A stretch of DNA of 64,000 nt from Planctomycetota bacterium (GTDB lineage Bacteria; Planctomycetota; UBA1135; GCA-002686595). Positions within the stretch are counted from its first letter, which is position 1. Each line of letters begins with the position of its first letter. The translations under genes and the position numbers were made by a program. Location: assembly GCA_021413885.1 (NCBI GenBank), contig JAIOPM010000057.1, positions 1 to 64,000 of the forward strand, written 5' to 3'. Below the pieces are notes generated by a model. That model was not told the origin of the DNA, did no database searches, and saw only the letters and a program-made list of their open reading frames with translations. This document shows, piece by piece, positions 53,584 through 61,246 of the stretch.

Positions 53584-55275
53584 TCAGGGGCAAATCACCG
53601 TGGTCACCGCGTGCGTCAAGCCGGTGTGGCTCGCGCTCAGCGGATCGCGGTGCCAGAACTGTCCCCAGAACTGGGCGCCGGCAACCAATGCGGGATCGAC
53701 TCCGGAAGCGATGTACGCGTTGAAGTCGATCGTGAAGACTCCACTGCAAAGCTGCGCGCTCCCGCCGGAGTTCTGAACGAATGTGCGCTTGATCGGCGGC
53801 TTCACGCAGAGGAAGCCGGCTTGGAACGCGGTCTCGGTCGCGCCGACGGTCGAGTAGAAGAACAGGCCGCTCTTGTTGGGCACGACCAAGTCCGCACGGA
53901 TCGAGAAGCCGCTCGCCGCGGACGCGCTGCACGCGCCGGTCGTCGAGACCAACGCCAGGCAGTTTTGGGAGTTCTGCTTCGACACGCAGTACGTGGCGAC
54001 CGCGGGACAGGCGAGCGGCGCGCGGTCGTGGACGAACGAGGTGGGACCGAAGTTCTGGCCCGGCGGCACGAGGTTGGTCGAGAAGCTCATGAACGTGACG
54101 AAGCGCTGGTCGTCGGAGACCCCGCCCGGGGTGCTGTCCCCGTTGCCCGCATTGCCGCCGGAATCGACGCTGACGCGCGTCGTGGTCCCGGTCTGGAGGT
54201 CGCGCACGAACACGTCGGCGGCGCCGTTCGCGTCGGGGAACACCAGGTTGGTCGCGTAGCTCGAGAACACGACGCACCCGCCGCTGGAGGACAGCACCGG
54301 AGCGATGCTCGGTGCGTTGGCTTGCGCGTTCGAACTCGAGACACTGACACGCGTGGTCGTTCCGGCCTGGACGTCGCGCACGAACACGTCGTTGAAGCCG
54401 TTGGTGTCGCCGGCGACCAAGGTGACCGCGACGCTCTGGAACGCGACGAGTGTTCCATCCGCCGAGATCGTGGCCGCGCGGCTCTCGAAGTTGCCCTGCG
54501 TGCCGCCCGTGCCGACGCTGACGCGATTCGTCGCGCCGGTCTGCAGGTCGTGCAGGAAGACGTCGCCGTTCCCGTTCGTGTCGCCTGGAACCAGATCGTC
54601 CGAGTAGCCCGTGAACACGACGAAGCGGCCGTCGGCGGACAGCGCGGCATCTTCGCTCGCGCCCGTCGCTTCCCCTCCTGAGCTCGTCACGCTGACCCGC
54701 ACCGTCGTCGCGGTCTGACGGTCGTGGACGAAGACGTCCTTCTTGCCGTTCACGTCACCCGCGACCAGGTTGGTCGCGAAGCTCTCGAACGCGACGAAGC
54801 GGCCGTCGGCGGAGAGCGCGGCGAAGACGCTCTCGCCGTTCGCTTCCGCGCCACCCGACCCGAGGCTGACGCGCGTCGTCGTGCCGAGCTGTCGGTCGTG
54901 GACGAAGATGTCGCGCGCACCGTTGGCATCGCCGGCGACGAGGTTGCTCGCGAAGCTCTCGAATGCGACGTAGCGACCGTCGGCGGAGATCGAGGGCGCG
55001 TAGCTCGCACCGTTCGCCTCGGTGCCGGAGCCGTCGACGCTGACGCGCGTCGTCACGCCGGTCTGGCGATCGTGGACGAAGACGTCGCTGACGCCGTTGG
55101 TGTCCGACGGCACCAAGTTGGCTGCAAAGCTCGCGAACGCGACGATCCGGGCGTCGGAGGATGCCACGGGAGCGACGCTCTGCGACGCAACGCCGGTGGT
55201 GATCTGAGCATCGACCGTCGCGCTGAAGGACAGCACGCCCGCGAGAACCTGCACCGCCAAAGCACGCATCGACAT
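53584..55275 (-). CDS. Secreted PD40/WD40-like propeller protein with shared C-terminal domain
   Basis: 563 residues from ATG 55275, GAGG 8 bases upstream, signal peptide MSMRALAVQVLAGVLSFSATVDA. Six ~64-residue repeats follow, each with D-x-NG..DVFVHDxQTGxTTRVSV and 'SADGRYVAFESFASNLV', and a worn seventh copy ('SFVHDRAPLACP'). They form a TolB/PD40-type propeller and also appear as ~192-bp tandem DNA repeats. Residues 429-563 are the shared domain: 'YCVSKQNSQNC', 'LCVKPPIKRTFVQNSGGS', 'LCSGVFTIDFNAYIASG', 'GQFWHRDP' and terminal 'ICP'. It ends 3 bases from the previous convergent gene. Confidence 0.85.
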   Translation of the reverse strand: MSMRALAVQVLAGVLSFSATVDAQITTGVASQSVAPVASSDARIVAFASFAANLVPSDTNGVSDVFVHDRQTGVTTRVSVDGSGTEANGASYAPSISADGRYVAFESFASNLVAGDANGARDIFVHDRQLGTTTRVSLGSGGAEANGESVFAALSADGRFVAFESFATNLVAGDVNGKKDVFVHDRQTATTVRVSVTSSGGEATGASEDAALSADGRFVVFTGYSDDLVPGDTNGNGDVFLHDLQTGATNRVSVGTGGTQGNFESRAATISADGTLVAFQSVAVTLVAGDTNGFNDVFVRDVQAGTTTRVSVSSSNAQANAPSIAPVLSSSGGCVVFSSYATNLVFPDANGAADVFVRDLQTGTTTRVSVDSGGNAGNGDSTPGGVSDDQRFVTFMSFSTNLVPPGQNFGPTSFVHDRAPLACPAVATYCVSKQNSQNCLALVSTTGACSASAASGFSIRADLVVPNKSGLFFYSTVGATETAFQAGFLCVKPPIKRTFVQNSGGSAQLCSGVFTIDFNAYIASGVDPALVAGAQFWGQFWHRDPLSASHTGLTHAVTTVICP

Positions 55276-55421
55276 GGTTGACCTCACGTTTCGTGGAAAG
55301 GAGCGGCCGAGCTCCCCGCCTAGCCTCAGGACACTCTACACCGTCCGCCGGTCGTCGAGGATCGAGAGGAGCATCGCCGCACCTCTAAGGACGTCACGCG
55401 CGCGGCGTCCGGTCCAAGAAC

Positions 55422-56591
55422 CTACCGAAACGCCGCGAGCCCCGTCAGTTCCTGGCCAATCGCCAGCGTGTGGATGTCGTGCGTCCCCTCGTAGGTGATC
55501 ACGCTTTCCAGATTGCAGAGGTGACGACCGACCTGGTACTCGAGGCTAATCCCGTTCGCACCGAGCATGTCGCGGCAGACGCGCGCGCAATCGAGCGCGA
55601 GGGCGACGTTGTTGCGCTTGCCCATCGAAACCTGCGCGGGCGTCAGCTTGCCCTGGTCCTTCATGCGGCCCATGCGCAACGCGAGCATCTGCCCGAGCGT
55701 GATCTGCGTCGCCATGTCGGCGAGCTTCTTCTGCGGGAGCTGGAAGCCGGCGAGCGCCTTGTCGAACACGACGCGCGCCTGGGTGTACTGCAACGCTTCG
55801 TCGAAGCACGCGAGCGCCGCGCCGAGTCCGCCCCACGCGATGCCGTAGCGCGCTTGGCTTAAGCAGCCGAGCGGACCCTTCAGGCCCTCGGCCTTCGGCA
55901 GACGGTTGGCCTCGGGGACTTTGACGTCCTCGAGCACGAGCTCGCTGGTGATCGACGCGCGCAACGAGAACTTGTGCTTCTGCTCAGGCGCGCTGAAGCC
56001 CGGCATGCCGCGTTCGACGAGGAAACCGCGGATGCCTTCCGCGGCGCGCGCCCACACCACGGCGACGTCGGAGACCGTGCCGTTGGTGATCCACATCTTG
56101 CGGCCGTTGAGGATCCACTCGTTGCCGACCTTTTTCGCGGTCGTCAGCATCCCGGCCGGGTTCGAGCCGAAGTCGGGCTCGGTCAGACCGAAGCAGCCGA
56201 TCGCCTTGCCGCTCGCGAGCAACGGGAGCCAACGCTTGCGCTGTTCCTCGCTGCCGTACGCGAAGATCGGGTACATCACGAGCGAGCCCTGGACCGACAC
56301 GAACGAACGGAGACCGGAGTCGCCGCGTTCGAGCTCCTGGCAGATCAATCCGTACGCGACGCTGTTGAGCCCCGCGCCGCCGTACTCGACAGGCGTCGTG
56401 GGCCCGAACATCCCGAGCTCGGCGATCTCCGGGACGAGCTCCATCGGGAACGTGCCGTTCTCGAAGTGCTCCATCGCGAGCGGCAGGTAGCGTTCGGTCA
56501 CCCATTGGCGGACCGCGTCGCGCACCATGCGCTCGTCCTCGGAGAGCTCGGCGTCGAGGTTGAAGTAGTCGAGCTGACGGAAGGTGCCCAT
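55422..56591 (-). CDS. gcdH: Glutaryl-CoA dehydrogenase-like acyl-CoA dehydrogenase
   Basis: 389 residues from ATG 56591. FAD enzyme oxidising (and usually decarboxylating) glutaryl-CoA to crotonyl-CoA. 'GLRSFVSVQGSLVMYPIFAYG' is the glutaryl-CoA dehydrogenase signature with the substrate-binding Arg; 'FGLTEPDFGSNPAGM' and 'NGRKMWITNG' are general acyl-CoA dehydrogenase motifs; the catalytic base Glu is in 'VITYEGTHDIHTLAIGQ'. The nearest relatives by motif are GCDH rather than short-chain enzymes. No ETF or lysine-degradation genes are adjacent. The gene is divergent from the EI24-type gene at 56720. Confidence 0.9.
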   Translation of the reverse strand: MGTFRQLDYFNLDAELSEDERMVRDAVRQWVTERYLPLAMEHFENGTFPMELVPEIAELGMFGPTTPVEYGGAGLNSVAYGLICQELERGDSGLRSFVSVQGSLVMYPIFAYGSEEQRKRWLPLLASGKAIGCFGLTEPDFGSNPAGMLTTAKKVGNEWILNGRKMWITNGTVSDVAVVWARAAEGIRGFLVERGMPGFSAPEQKHKFSLRASITSELVLEDVKVPEANRLPKAEGLKGPLGCLSQARYGIAWGGLGAALACFDEALQYTQARVVFDKALAGFQLPQKKLADMATQITLGQMLALRMGRMKDQGKLTPAQVSMGKRNNVALALDCARVCRDMLGANGISLEYQVGRHLCNLESVITYEGTHDIHTLAIGQELTGLAAFR

Positions 56592-56719
56592 GGTCGGATT
56601 CCGGGTCGGAAAAGGTTCGTTCGCGCGGGCCGCAAGAAGAACTCGCGGGGTCGGGTTGAGCCGCGCATTCTAGCGCGACGTTCCGCTCCCGTCCCCTCGC
56701 CCTGAACGACGCACCACGC

Positions 56720-57673
56720 ATGAATCCGTCGCCTTGTCCGCGCTGCGGCTATCCGGCCCCGAACGAGCCGTGCGCGCACTGCTCGCGGGTCGTCGAGCCG
56801 TCGCTCGCCGAGCCCCGCAGCGGCGCGCGTGCCGAGCTCGCGGCCGGAGCCGCGGCGTTGTTGCGCGGCCTCGACTTCCTGGGCGGGACGCGCGGGACGA
56901 AACGGTGGCTCGTGCCGCCGCTTCTCGTCACCGGTTTGATCTTCGGCCTCGTGACGTTCGGCCTGATCGAACTCGTCGGCGGTTGGGTCGAAGCGCTGCG
57001 CGCGCACGGCGATGCCGAGCTCGTCTTTCGGCCGCAGTGGTTCGCCGACGCGGTCCAAGCCGTGATCTCGAGTGCAGTGTTGTGGTGGTTCGTGTCGCTC
57101 GGGGGTTTCGCGTTGGCGACGGTCGTCGCGTTCGTCGTCGCGCTGTGGACGTTCTCGATCGTGTACGAAGCGCTGTGCGGTCCGTTCCTCGACGTCGTGC
57201 ACGGACGGATCGAACGTCGTTGGTTCGGCGCCGATCCTCGCGCGACGTTGGACGACGCACGCGGAGCTCGCGGCCCGCGCGCCTTCGTCTTGCGCAACCT
57301 CGCAACCGCGTGGACGAGTTTGAAGGCGTCGCTGTTCGCGGCGGCCGTCCTGTTGCTCGCGTTCCCGGTGCAATTCGTCCCGTTGGTCGGCGGTTTCCTG
57401 TTCGCGCTCGCCGCGGGCTTCGCGACCGCGGTGTCGCTGCTCGACATCCCGTTCTCGCGGCGCGAGTGGAGCCTCCGCCAGCGCTTCGCGTTCGTGCGCG
57501 AGCACAAGCTCGCCGTGATCGCCTTCGGTTGCGTCGCGGGCCTGGTGTTCGTCGTGCCCTTCCTCGGACCGATCGTGTGCGTGCCGGCGGCGTCGGTCGG
57601 AGGCGCGTGGCTCGTCTGTCGGCTCGACAAGAAAGGCCTGCGTGCGCTGGATCGCTCCCCCCGAGCGAACTAG
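56720..57673 (+). CDS. EI24/CysZ-domain membrane protein with N-terminal zinc ribbon
   Basis: 317 residues. An N-terminal rubredoxin-like zinc ribbon has 'CPRCGYPAPNEPCAHC' (residues 6-21). The body holds six hydrophobic helices with EI24/CysZ features: 'FLGGTRGTKRWLVPPLLVTGLIFG', 'SIVYEALCGPFLDVVHGRIE', 'LPLVGGFLFAL.. AVSLLDIPFSRREWSLRQRFAFVREHK' and 'VPFLGPIVCVPAASVGGAWLV' pieces. CysZ proteins import sulfate; the EI24 group is less defined. metG follows after 11 bases on the same strand, so expression is linked. The zinc ribbon fused to this fold is unusual. Confidence 0.82.
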   Translation: MNPSPCPRCGYPAPNEPCAHCSRVVEPSLAEPRSGARAELAAGAAALLRGLDFLGGTRGTKRWLVPPLLVTGLIFGLVTFGLIELVGGWVEALRAHGDAELVFRPQWFADAVQAVISSAVLWWFVSLGGFALATVVAFVVALWTFSIVYEALCGPFLDVVHGRIERRWFGADPRATLDDARGARGPRAFVLRNLATAWTSLKASLFAAAVLLLAFPVQFVPLVGGFLFALAAGFATAVSLLDIPFSRREWSLRQRFAFVREHKLAVIAFGCVAGLVFVVPFLGPIVCVPAASVGGAWLVCRLDKKGLRALDRSPRAN

Positions 57674-57684
57674 AACGGGCCGCC

Positions 57685-59391
57685 ATGGTCCGTTACCTCG
57701 TCACCAGCGCGCTGCCCTACGCCAACGGTCCGATCCACTTCGGCCACGTCGTCGGCGCCTACCTACCGGCCGACGTCTACGTGCGCACGCTGCGCATGCA
57801 GGGCGAGGAGGTGCTCTACGTGTGCGGCGCCGACGAGCACGGCGTGGCGATCACGATCGGCGCCGAGAAGGAGAACCGGCCGTACGCCGAGTACGTCGCG
57901 CACTGGCGCGGCGTGATCAAGTCGACGTTCGATCGGATCGGGATCCGCTTCGACGTGTGGTCGGGCACCAGCATCTCGCCCCCCCACGCCGAGCTGAGCC
58001 AGGAGTTCTTCCGGCGGCTCGATATCGGCGGCTACTTGATCCAGCGCGAGGAGGAGCAGCTCTACTGCGTCACCGACGCGCGCTTCCTCGCCGACCGCTA
58101 CATCGCCGGCACGTGCCCGAACTGCGGGTATCCCGAGGCGCGCGGCGACGAGTGTCCGAGATGCGCGAAGTGGCTCGAACCGCTCGACTTCGCCGATCCG
58201 CGCTGCAAGGTCTGCGGGAATCGACCCGAGCGGCGCAAGACGCGTCACTGGTACCTCGACCTGCCGAAGTTGCGCGACGAGAAGCTCGGGCGCTGGGCGG
58301 CCGAGCACGAGTGGAAGCCGAACGTCGCGACGTTCGTCGCCAATCAATTGAAGGAGGTCGAGCCTCGCCCGATCACCCGCGACATGACGTGGGGCGTGCC
58401 GGTGCCGGAGGACCGCGCGCGCGGTGAGCACGGCAAAGTGCTCTACGTCTGGTTCGACGCACCGATCGGGTACGTCTCCTTCACGCGCGAATGGGCGGAA
58501 GCGCGCGGCGCGGCGGACGATTGGAAGAAGTGGTGGCGGTCCGAGGACACGCGGCTCGTCCACTTCATCGGCAAGGACAACATCCCGTTCCACTGCGTGG
58601 TGTTCCCGTCGATGCTGTTCGGCGTCAAACAGGACTACGTCATGCCGTGGCAGGTGCCGGCGAACGAGTTCTACAACCTCGAAGGACGCAAGTTCTCGAC
58701 CTCGCAGGGTTGGTCGATCGACCTCGACGAGTTCTTCACGCGCTACGACCCGGACACCGCGCGGTTCTACCTGCTGTCGAGTTCGCCGGAGACCAAGGAC
58801 AGCGACTTCAACTGGAAGGACTTCCAGAGCGCGAACAACGTGTTGCTCGCCGACACGATCGGCAACTTGGCGTCGCGCGTCCTGAAGTTCCTCGAGAAGT
58901 ACTACGACGGGGTGATCCCGCCGGTCGCCGACGCGCACGCGGCGGAGTTCGATCGCGTCCTGCTCTCCGAGTGCGGCGCGTTCGCCGATCCCGGAGTCGC
59001 GATCCGTGAGTTCCACTTCCGGCGCGCCGCGGAAGACCTCGCGGCGAACGCGCGGGTCGCGAACGTGTTCGTCGACCGCGTCGCGCCGTGGTCCTTGCGC
59101 AAGACCGATCCCGAGCGCGCGGGCGCGGCGCTCGCGACGTGTTGCGAGTGGCTCGCGCTGCTCGCGCAGTGGATGGCGCCGATCCTGCCGGGCAAGGCGC
59201 AGAGCTTGTGGTCGATGCTCGGCAACCTCGGCGAAGTCGCGGAGCACGGTTGGCCGAAGCTCCCGACCGCCGGCGCGTGGCGTCGCGGCGTGTCGGGTCA
59301 GCGCATCGGAAAGGTCGACGTGCTGTTCCCGAAGATCGACGACGCGCAGATCGCGGCGGAGATCGAAGCGCTGCACAAGCGCGCGACCTGA
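57685..59391 (+). CDS. metG: Methionyl-tRNA synthetase
   Basis: 568 residues from ATG 57685. Charges tRNA-Met with methionine. Class I features: 'VTSALPYANGPIHFGHVVGAYLPADVY' in parts, with HFGH as the HIGH motif; zinc knuckle 'CPNCGYPEARGDECPRC' and 'CKVCGN'; 'NLEGRKFSTSQGW' in place of KMSKS (the FSTS form is seen in this enzyme). Anticodon-binding helical domain follows (~395-550). No C-terminal tRNA-binding (EMAP) domain is present, consistent with the short form. The gene follows the EI24 gene by 11 bases and ends 153 bases before the convergent HU gene. Confidence 0.96.
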   Translation: MVRYLVTSALPYANGPIHFGHVVGAYLPADVYVRTLRMQGEEVLYVCGADEHGVAITIGAEKENRPYAEYVAHWRGVIKSTFDRIGIRFDVWSGTSISPPHAELSQEFFRRLDIGGYLIQREEEQLYCVTDARFLADRYIAGTCPNCGYPEARGDECPRCAKWLEPLDFADPRCKVCGNRPERRKTRHWYLDLPKLRDEKLGRWAAEHEWKPNVATFVANQLKEVEPRPITRDMTWGVPVPEDRARGEHGKVLYVWFDAPIGYVSFTREWAEARGAADDWKKWWRSEDTRLVHFIGKDNIPFHCVVFPSMLFGVKQDYVMPWQVPANEFYNLEGRKFSTSQGWSIDLDEFFTRYDPDTARFYLLSSSPETKDSDFNWKDFQSANNVLLADTIGNLASRVLKFLEKYYDGVIPPVADAHAAEFDRVLLSECGAFADPGVAIREFHFRRAAEDLAANARVANVFVDRVAPWSLRKTDPERAGAALATCCEWLALLAQWMAPILPGKAQSLWSMLGNLGEVAEHGWPKLPTAGAWRRGVSGQRIGKVDVLFPKIDDAQIAAEIEALHKRAT

Positions 59392-59478
59392 GTGCGCGTC
59401 GCGCGTTCGGCCGGCCAACTCGATCACCCAAAGAGATCGGCCGGCCCCTCCGATTGAACTCGGGACGTGGCCGACAAG

Positions 59479-59517
59479 AAAGAGATCGGCCGGTCCCTCC
59501 GGAGGAGGAACCGGCCG
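59479..59517 (-). terminator. Rho-independent terminator of the HU gene
   Basis: On the minus strand CGGCCGGT (59517-59510) pairs with ACCGGCCG (59494-59487), with CCTCC/GGAGG inside, followed by ATCTCTTTCTT (59486 down to about 59479). It lies ~28 bases after the HU stop. Its plus-strand copy AAAGAGATCGGCCGG is repeated at 59430-59452 with one mismatch in 23. Confidence 0.7.
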
Positions 59518-59544
59518 TTGGTCGGTCTCGTGGGACGAGCCGAG

Positions 59545-59814
59545 CTAGACGGACTCGCGCAGAGCTTTGCCCATGCGGAATCCGACACGCCTTCCGGCCT
59601 CGATCCGGATCGGCTCACCCGTGTGCGGGTTTCGTCCGATGCGAGCCTTGCGGGCTTTCACCTCGAACGTGCCGAAGCCGGCGATGGTCACGCAGTTGTC
59701 TTCGCGGAGGCCTTTTTGGACGCCGGAGAGCACCGTGTCGACCAGTCGCGAAGCCCCTAGGCGAGAGGCCCGGAGCTCCTGGGCGACGTAATCAACAAGC
59801 TGACTCTTGTTCAC
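59545..59814 (-). CDS. hup: HU-family histone-like DNA-binding protein
   Basis: 89 residues from GTG 59814. 'MNKSQLVDYVAQELRAS' start, 'VTIAGFGTFEVKARKARIGRNPHTGEPIRIEAG' in parts (the beta arm with the conserved GFGTF and RxGRNP), and 'VGFRMGKALRESV' end are standard HU. It dimerises, bends DNA and packages the chromosome. It is preceded, 17 bases away on the same strand, by a 22-codon Lys-rich gene in the same operon. The ribosome site before its GTG is weak, so coupling to that small gene is likely. Confidence 0.95.
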   Translation of the reverse strand: MNKSQLVDYVAQELRASRLGASRLVDTVLSGVQKGLREDNCVTIAGFGTFEVKARKARIGRNPHTGEPIRIEAGRRVGFRMGKALRESV

Positions 59815-59831
59815 CGCGAAGTACGCGGACT

Positions 59832-59900
59832 TCAGGCCTTCTTGGCGCGCTTGCCCTTGCGACCAGCCTTCTTCGCCTTCTTCGTTTTCTTCTTAGCCAT
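59832..59900 (-). CDS. 22-residue Lys/Ala-rich peptide gene upstream of HU (H1-tail-like)
   Basis: ATG 59900 to TGA 59832 encodes MAKKKTKKAKKAGRKGKRAKKA: 11 Lys, 2 Arg, 5 Ala in 22 residues, with no acidic residue. A strong ribosome site AAAGGAG (59914-59908) lies 7 bases upstream, far better than that of HU, which follows after 17 bases. Composition resembles the histone-H1-like tails found fused to some bacterial HU proteins. It is too short for most gene finders. A real peptide or a leader that controls HU translation are the two options; the strong site and sharply biased composition favour translation. Confidence 0.72.
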   Translation of the reverse strand: MAKKKTKKAKKAGRKGKRAKKA

Positions 59901-60348
59901 GAGAGTTCTCCTTTGGACTCGAGTCCGAATCAATGGGCGTCGAAACGACGCCCGTCCACGACATCACGAGGGACATCGGCGGTGAACGCGCGCGCCTTGC
60001 CCGCGATTTCCGAACTTTTCGCGCGCACCGATCTCCGAGCGAGCAGTTCGCAATGCGCGCGAGCACTGGATGAGCGCGAGCTCGCGGTGTCGAACACACG
60101 CGACGACGACGTCTTCGTGAAGCGCGCACGCGCCGCGAAGTCGACGCACGCTGCGCGTTCGCGCACCAACGTAAGTCCATGCTTTGCTACTGACTTACGA
60201 ACTTCGTCGCGCGTCGACGCCGAGCACTCGCGTCGCGTGCTCACACGCTTCGTCCGCGCGCGCTTCGTCGCTGGAAAACGACCACGCGCCGAGCGCGGAT
60301 GCGCCCGACGCGTGGAGTGAGCGTCGTGTTCCCGCGATGGGAACGATT
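59901..60348. other. Gene-free 448-base stretch with leader palindromes of the HU operon
   Basis: Next to the small gene it contains a perfect 12-base palindrome GGACTCGAGTCC (59915-59926) touching the ribosome site, then a hairpin GGGCGTCG-AAA-CGACGCCC (59935-59953). At 60170-60199 is CGTAAGTC...GACTTACG, an 8-pair stem with a 14-base loop in an AT-richer patch, and at 60222-60242 GAGCAC...GTGCTC. No protein-like frame was found. These may be promoter, leader and rpmB-end signals. Confidence 0.5.
59935..59953 (-). promoter_or_regulatory. 8-pair hairpin in the HU-operon leader
   Basis: GGGCGTCG (59935-59942) and CGACGCCC (59946-59953) form a perfect stem with a three-base loop about 35 bases before ATG 59900. 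With the GGACTCGAGTCC palindrome next to the ribosome site it could control translation of the peptide and HU. Confidence 0.4.
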
Positions 60349-60600
60349 TCAGGCGGCGGACGTCGCCTTGCGCTTCGGCTTGACGATCTTGCCGCTCTTG
60401 ATGCAGCGCGTGCAGATGCGCATGCGGAACGCTTCGCCGTCGACTTGGACGCGCATGCGTTGCACGTTCGCCTTGAACTTGCGCAGCGTGTGGCCGGTGA
60501 TGCGCAAGCCGACGCCGCCCTTCTTCTTGGGCAGACCGCGACGAGCGATTTGTGCGCCGCTCTGAGTGTGCTTGCCGCAGATTTCGCAGACCCGTGCCAT
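60349..60600 (-). CDS. rpmB: Ribosomal protein bL28 (zinc-ribbon form)
   Basis: 83 residues from ATG 60600 (MARVCEICGKHTQSGAQIARRG). Standard L28: 'GVGLRITGHTLRKFKANVQRMRV' in parts, 'FRMRICTRCIKSGKIVKPKRK'. CEIC at the start and CTRC near the end make the four-Cys zinc-binding form. Component of the large ribosomal subunit. It is alone on its transcript side: the upstream Roadblock gene ends 133 bases away with a strong terminator between them. Confidence 0.96.
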   Translation of the reverse strand: MARVCEICGKHTQSGAQIARRGLPKKKGGVGLRITGHTLRKFKANVQRMRVQVDGEAFRMRICTRCIKSGKIVKPKRKATSAA

Positions 60601-60673
60601 CCGATTGCTCCGTTCTCGTTCCGAAGTGTCTCCCTCGAGCCCGTACGCCGGGGAGGAAGGGGCGAGAAGGATA

Positions 60674-60713
60674 GCGGGGCGTCCCTGGGCGCACAAGCCC
60701 GGGGACGCCCCGC
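60674..60713 (-). terminator. Long-stem terminator after the MglA/Roadblock operon
   Basis: GCGGGGCGTCCC (60674-60685) and GGGACGCCCCGC (60702-60713) form a perfect 12-pair stem with a nested GGGC/GCCC pair inside. On the minus strand it follows the Roadblock stop (60734) by about 20 bases and is followed by TATCCTTCTCG. The T-run is weak, but the stem is very strong. Confidence 0.7.
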
Positions 60714-60733
60714 GTGAACGCAGTCTTGGAGCT

Positions 60734-61237
60734 CTAGAAGAGCTTGTCGAGGGCCGCCGCGGCGTCCTCGGAGAAGTTGCTCGACAGGCCGGGCTGTTCC
60801 TTGGAGGCCGGCCGCACCGCCATCTCCGTGAACACGCCTTCGAGACGGCGCGCGGCTTCCTTCGCGTAGAAGCGGACGAGCCCGAGGTTCGTGCGCTGAT
60901 CGAAGACGATCGCGAGCAGCGTCCGTTCGCCGACCAGTTGGAGCTGGATCGAATCACGAGCTCCTTGGTGGAAGAGCACGGTGAACTCGTTCTCGCCCAT
61001 CTGCCGAGCCATCTCGCGCGTCGCGGCGAAGGAGCCGGCGATCAGCGCGGAGATCGACTCGAGAGACTGCGCCATCGGCTCGCCTCGACGCGTCACCAAG
61101 TGACCGTCGCGGTCGATCAGGAAGGCGGAGCGAGCGCCCGAGAGTTCGAGGAATCCGTCGAGCTCGCCTTCGAGGCGTTCGACGTCGTTGGTGTAGAAAA
61201 CGAGGCGATCTTCGCGGAGCTTATTTTCGCGGGTCAT
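60734..61237 (-). CDS. Roadblock/LC7-domain protein (MglB-like), third of the operon
   Basis: 167 residues from ATG 61237. A Roadblock/LC7 fold: 'GFLELSGARSAFLIDRDGHLVTRRGEPMAQSLESISALIAGSFAATREMA' in parts, 'FTVLFHQGARDSIQLQLVGERTLLAIVFDQRTNLGLVRFYAKEA'. MglB-type Roadblock proteins act as GTPase-activating partners of MglA. The C-terminal ~35 residues are a tail ending in 'ALDKLF'. It is 9 bases downstream of the MglA-type gene and closes the operon. Function by analogy is control of the MglA nucleotide state. Confidence 0.85.
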   Translation of the reverse strand: MTRENKLREDRLVFYTNDVERLEGELDGFLELSGARSAFLIDRDGHLVTRRGEPMAQSLESISALIAGSFAATREMARQMGENEFTVLFHQGARDSIQLQLVGERTLLAIVFDQRTNLGLVRFYAKEAARRLEGVFTEMAVRPASKEQPGLSSNFSEDAAAALDKLF

Positions 61238-61246
61238 GACGCTTCC

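Noticed and set aside
59430-59501. Two direct repeats as a possible mini-CRISPR
   Set aside because: Only two copies, self-complementary and placed at a gene end; explained by terminators.
60170-60242. Stem-loops as an RNA gene
   Set aside because: Short stems, long loops, no T-run or recognisable RNA family; left as unassigned intergenic structure.
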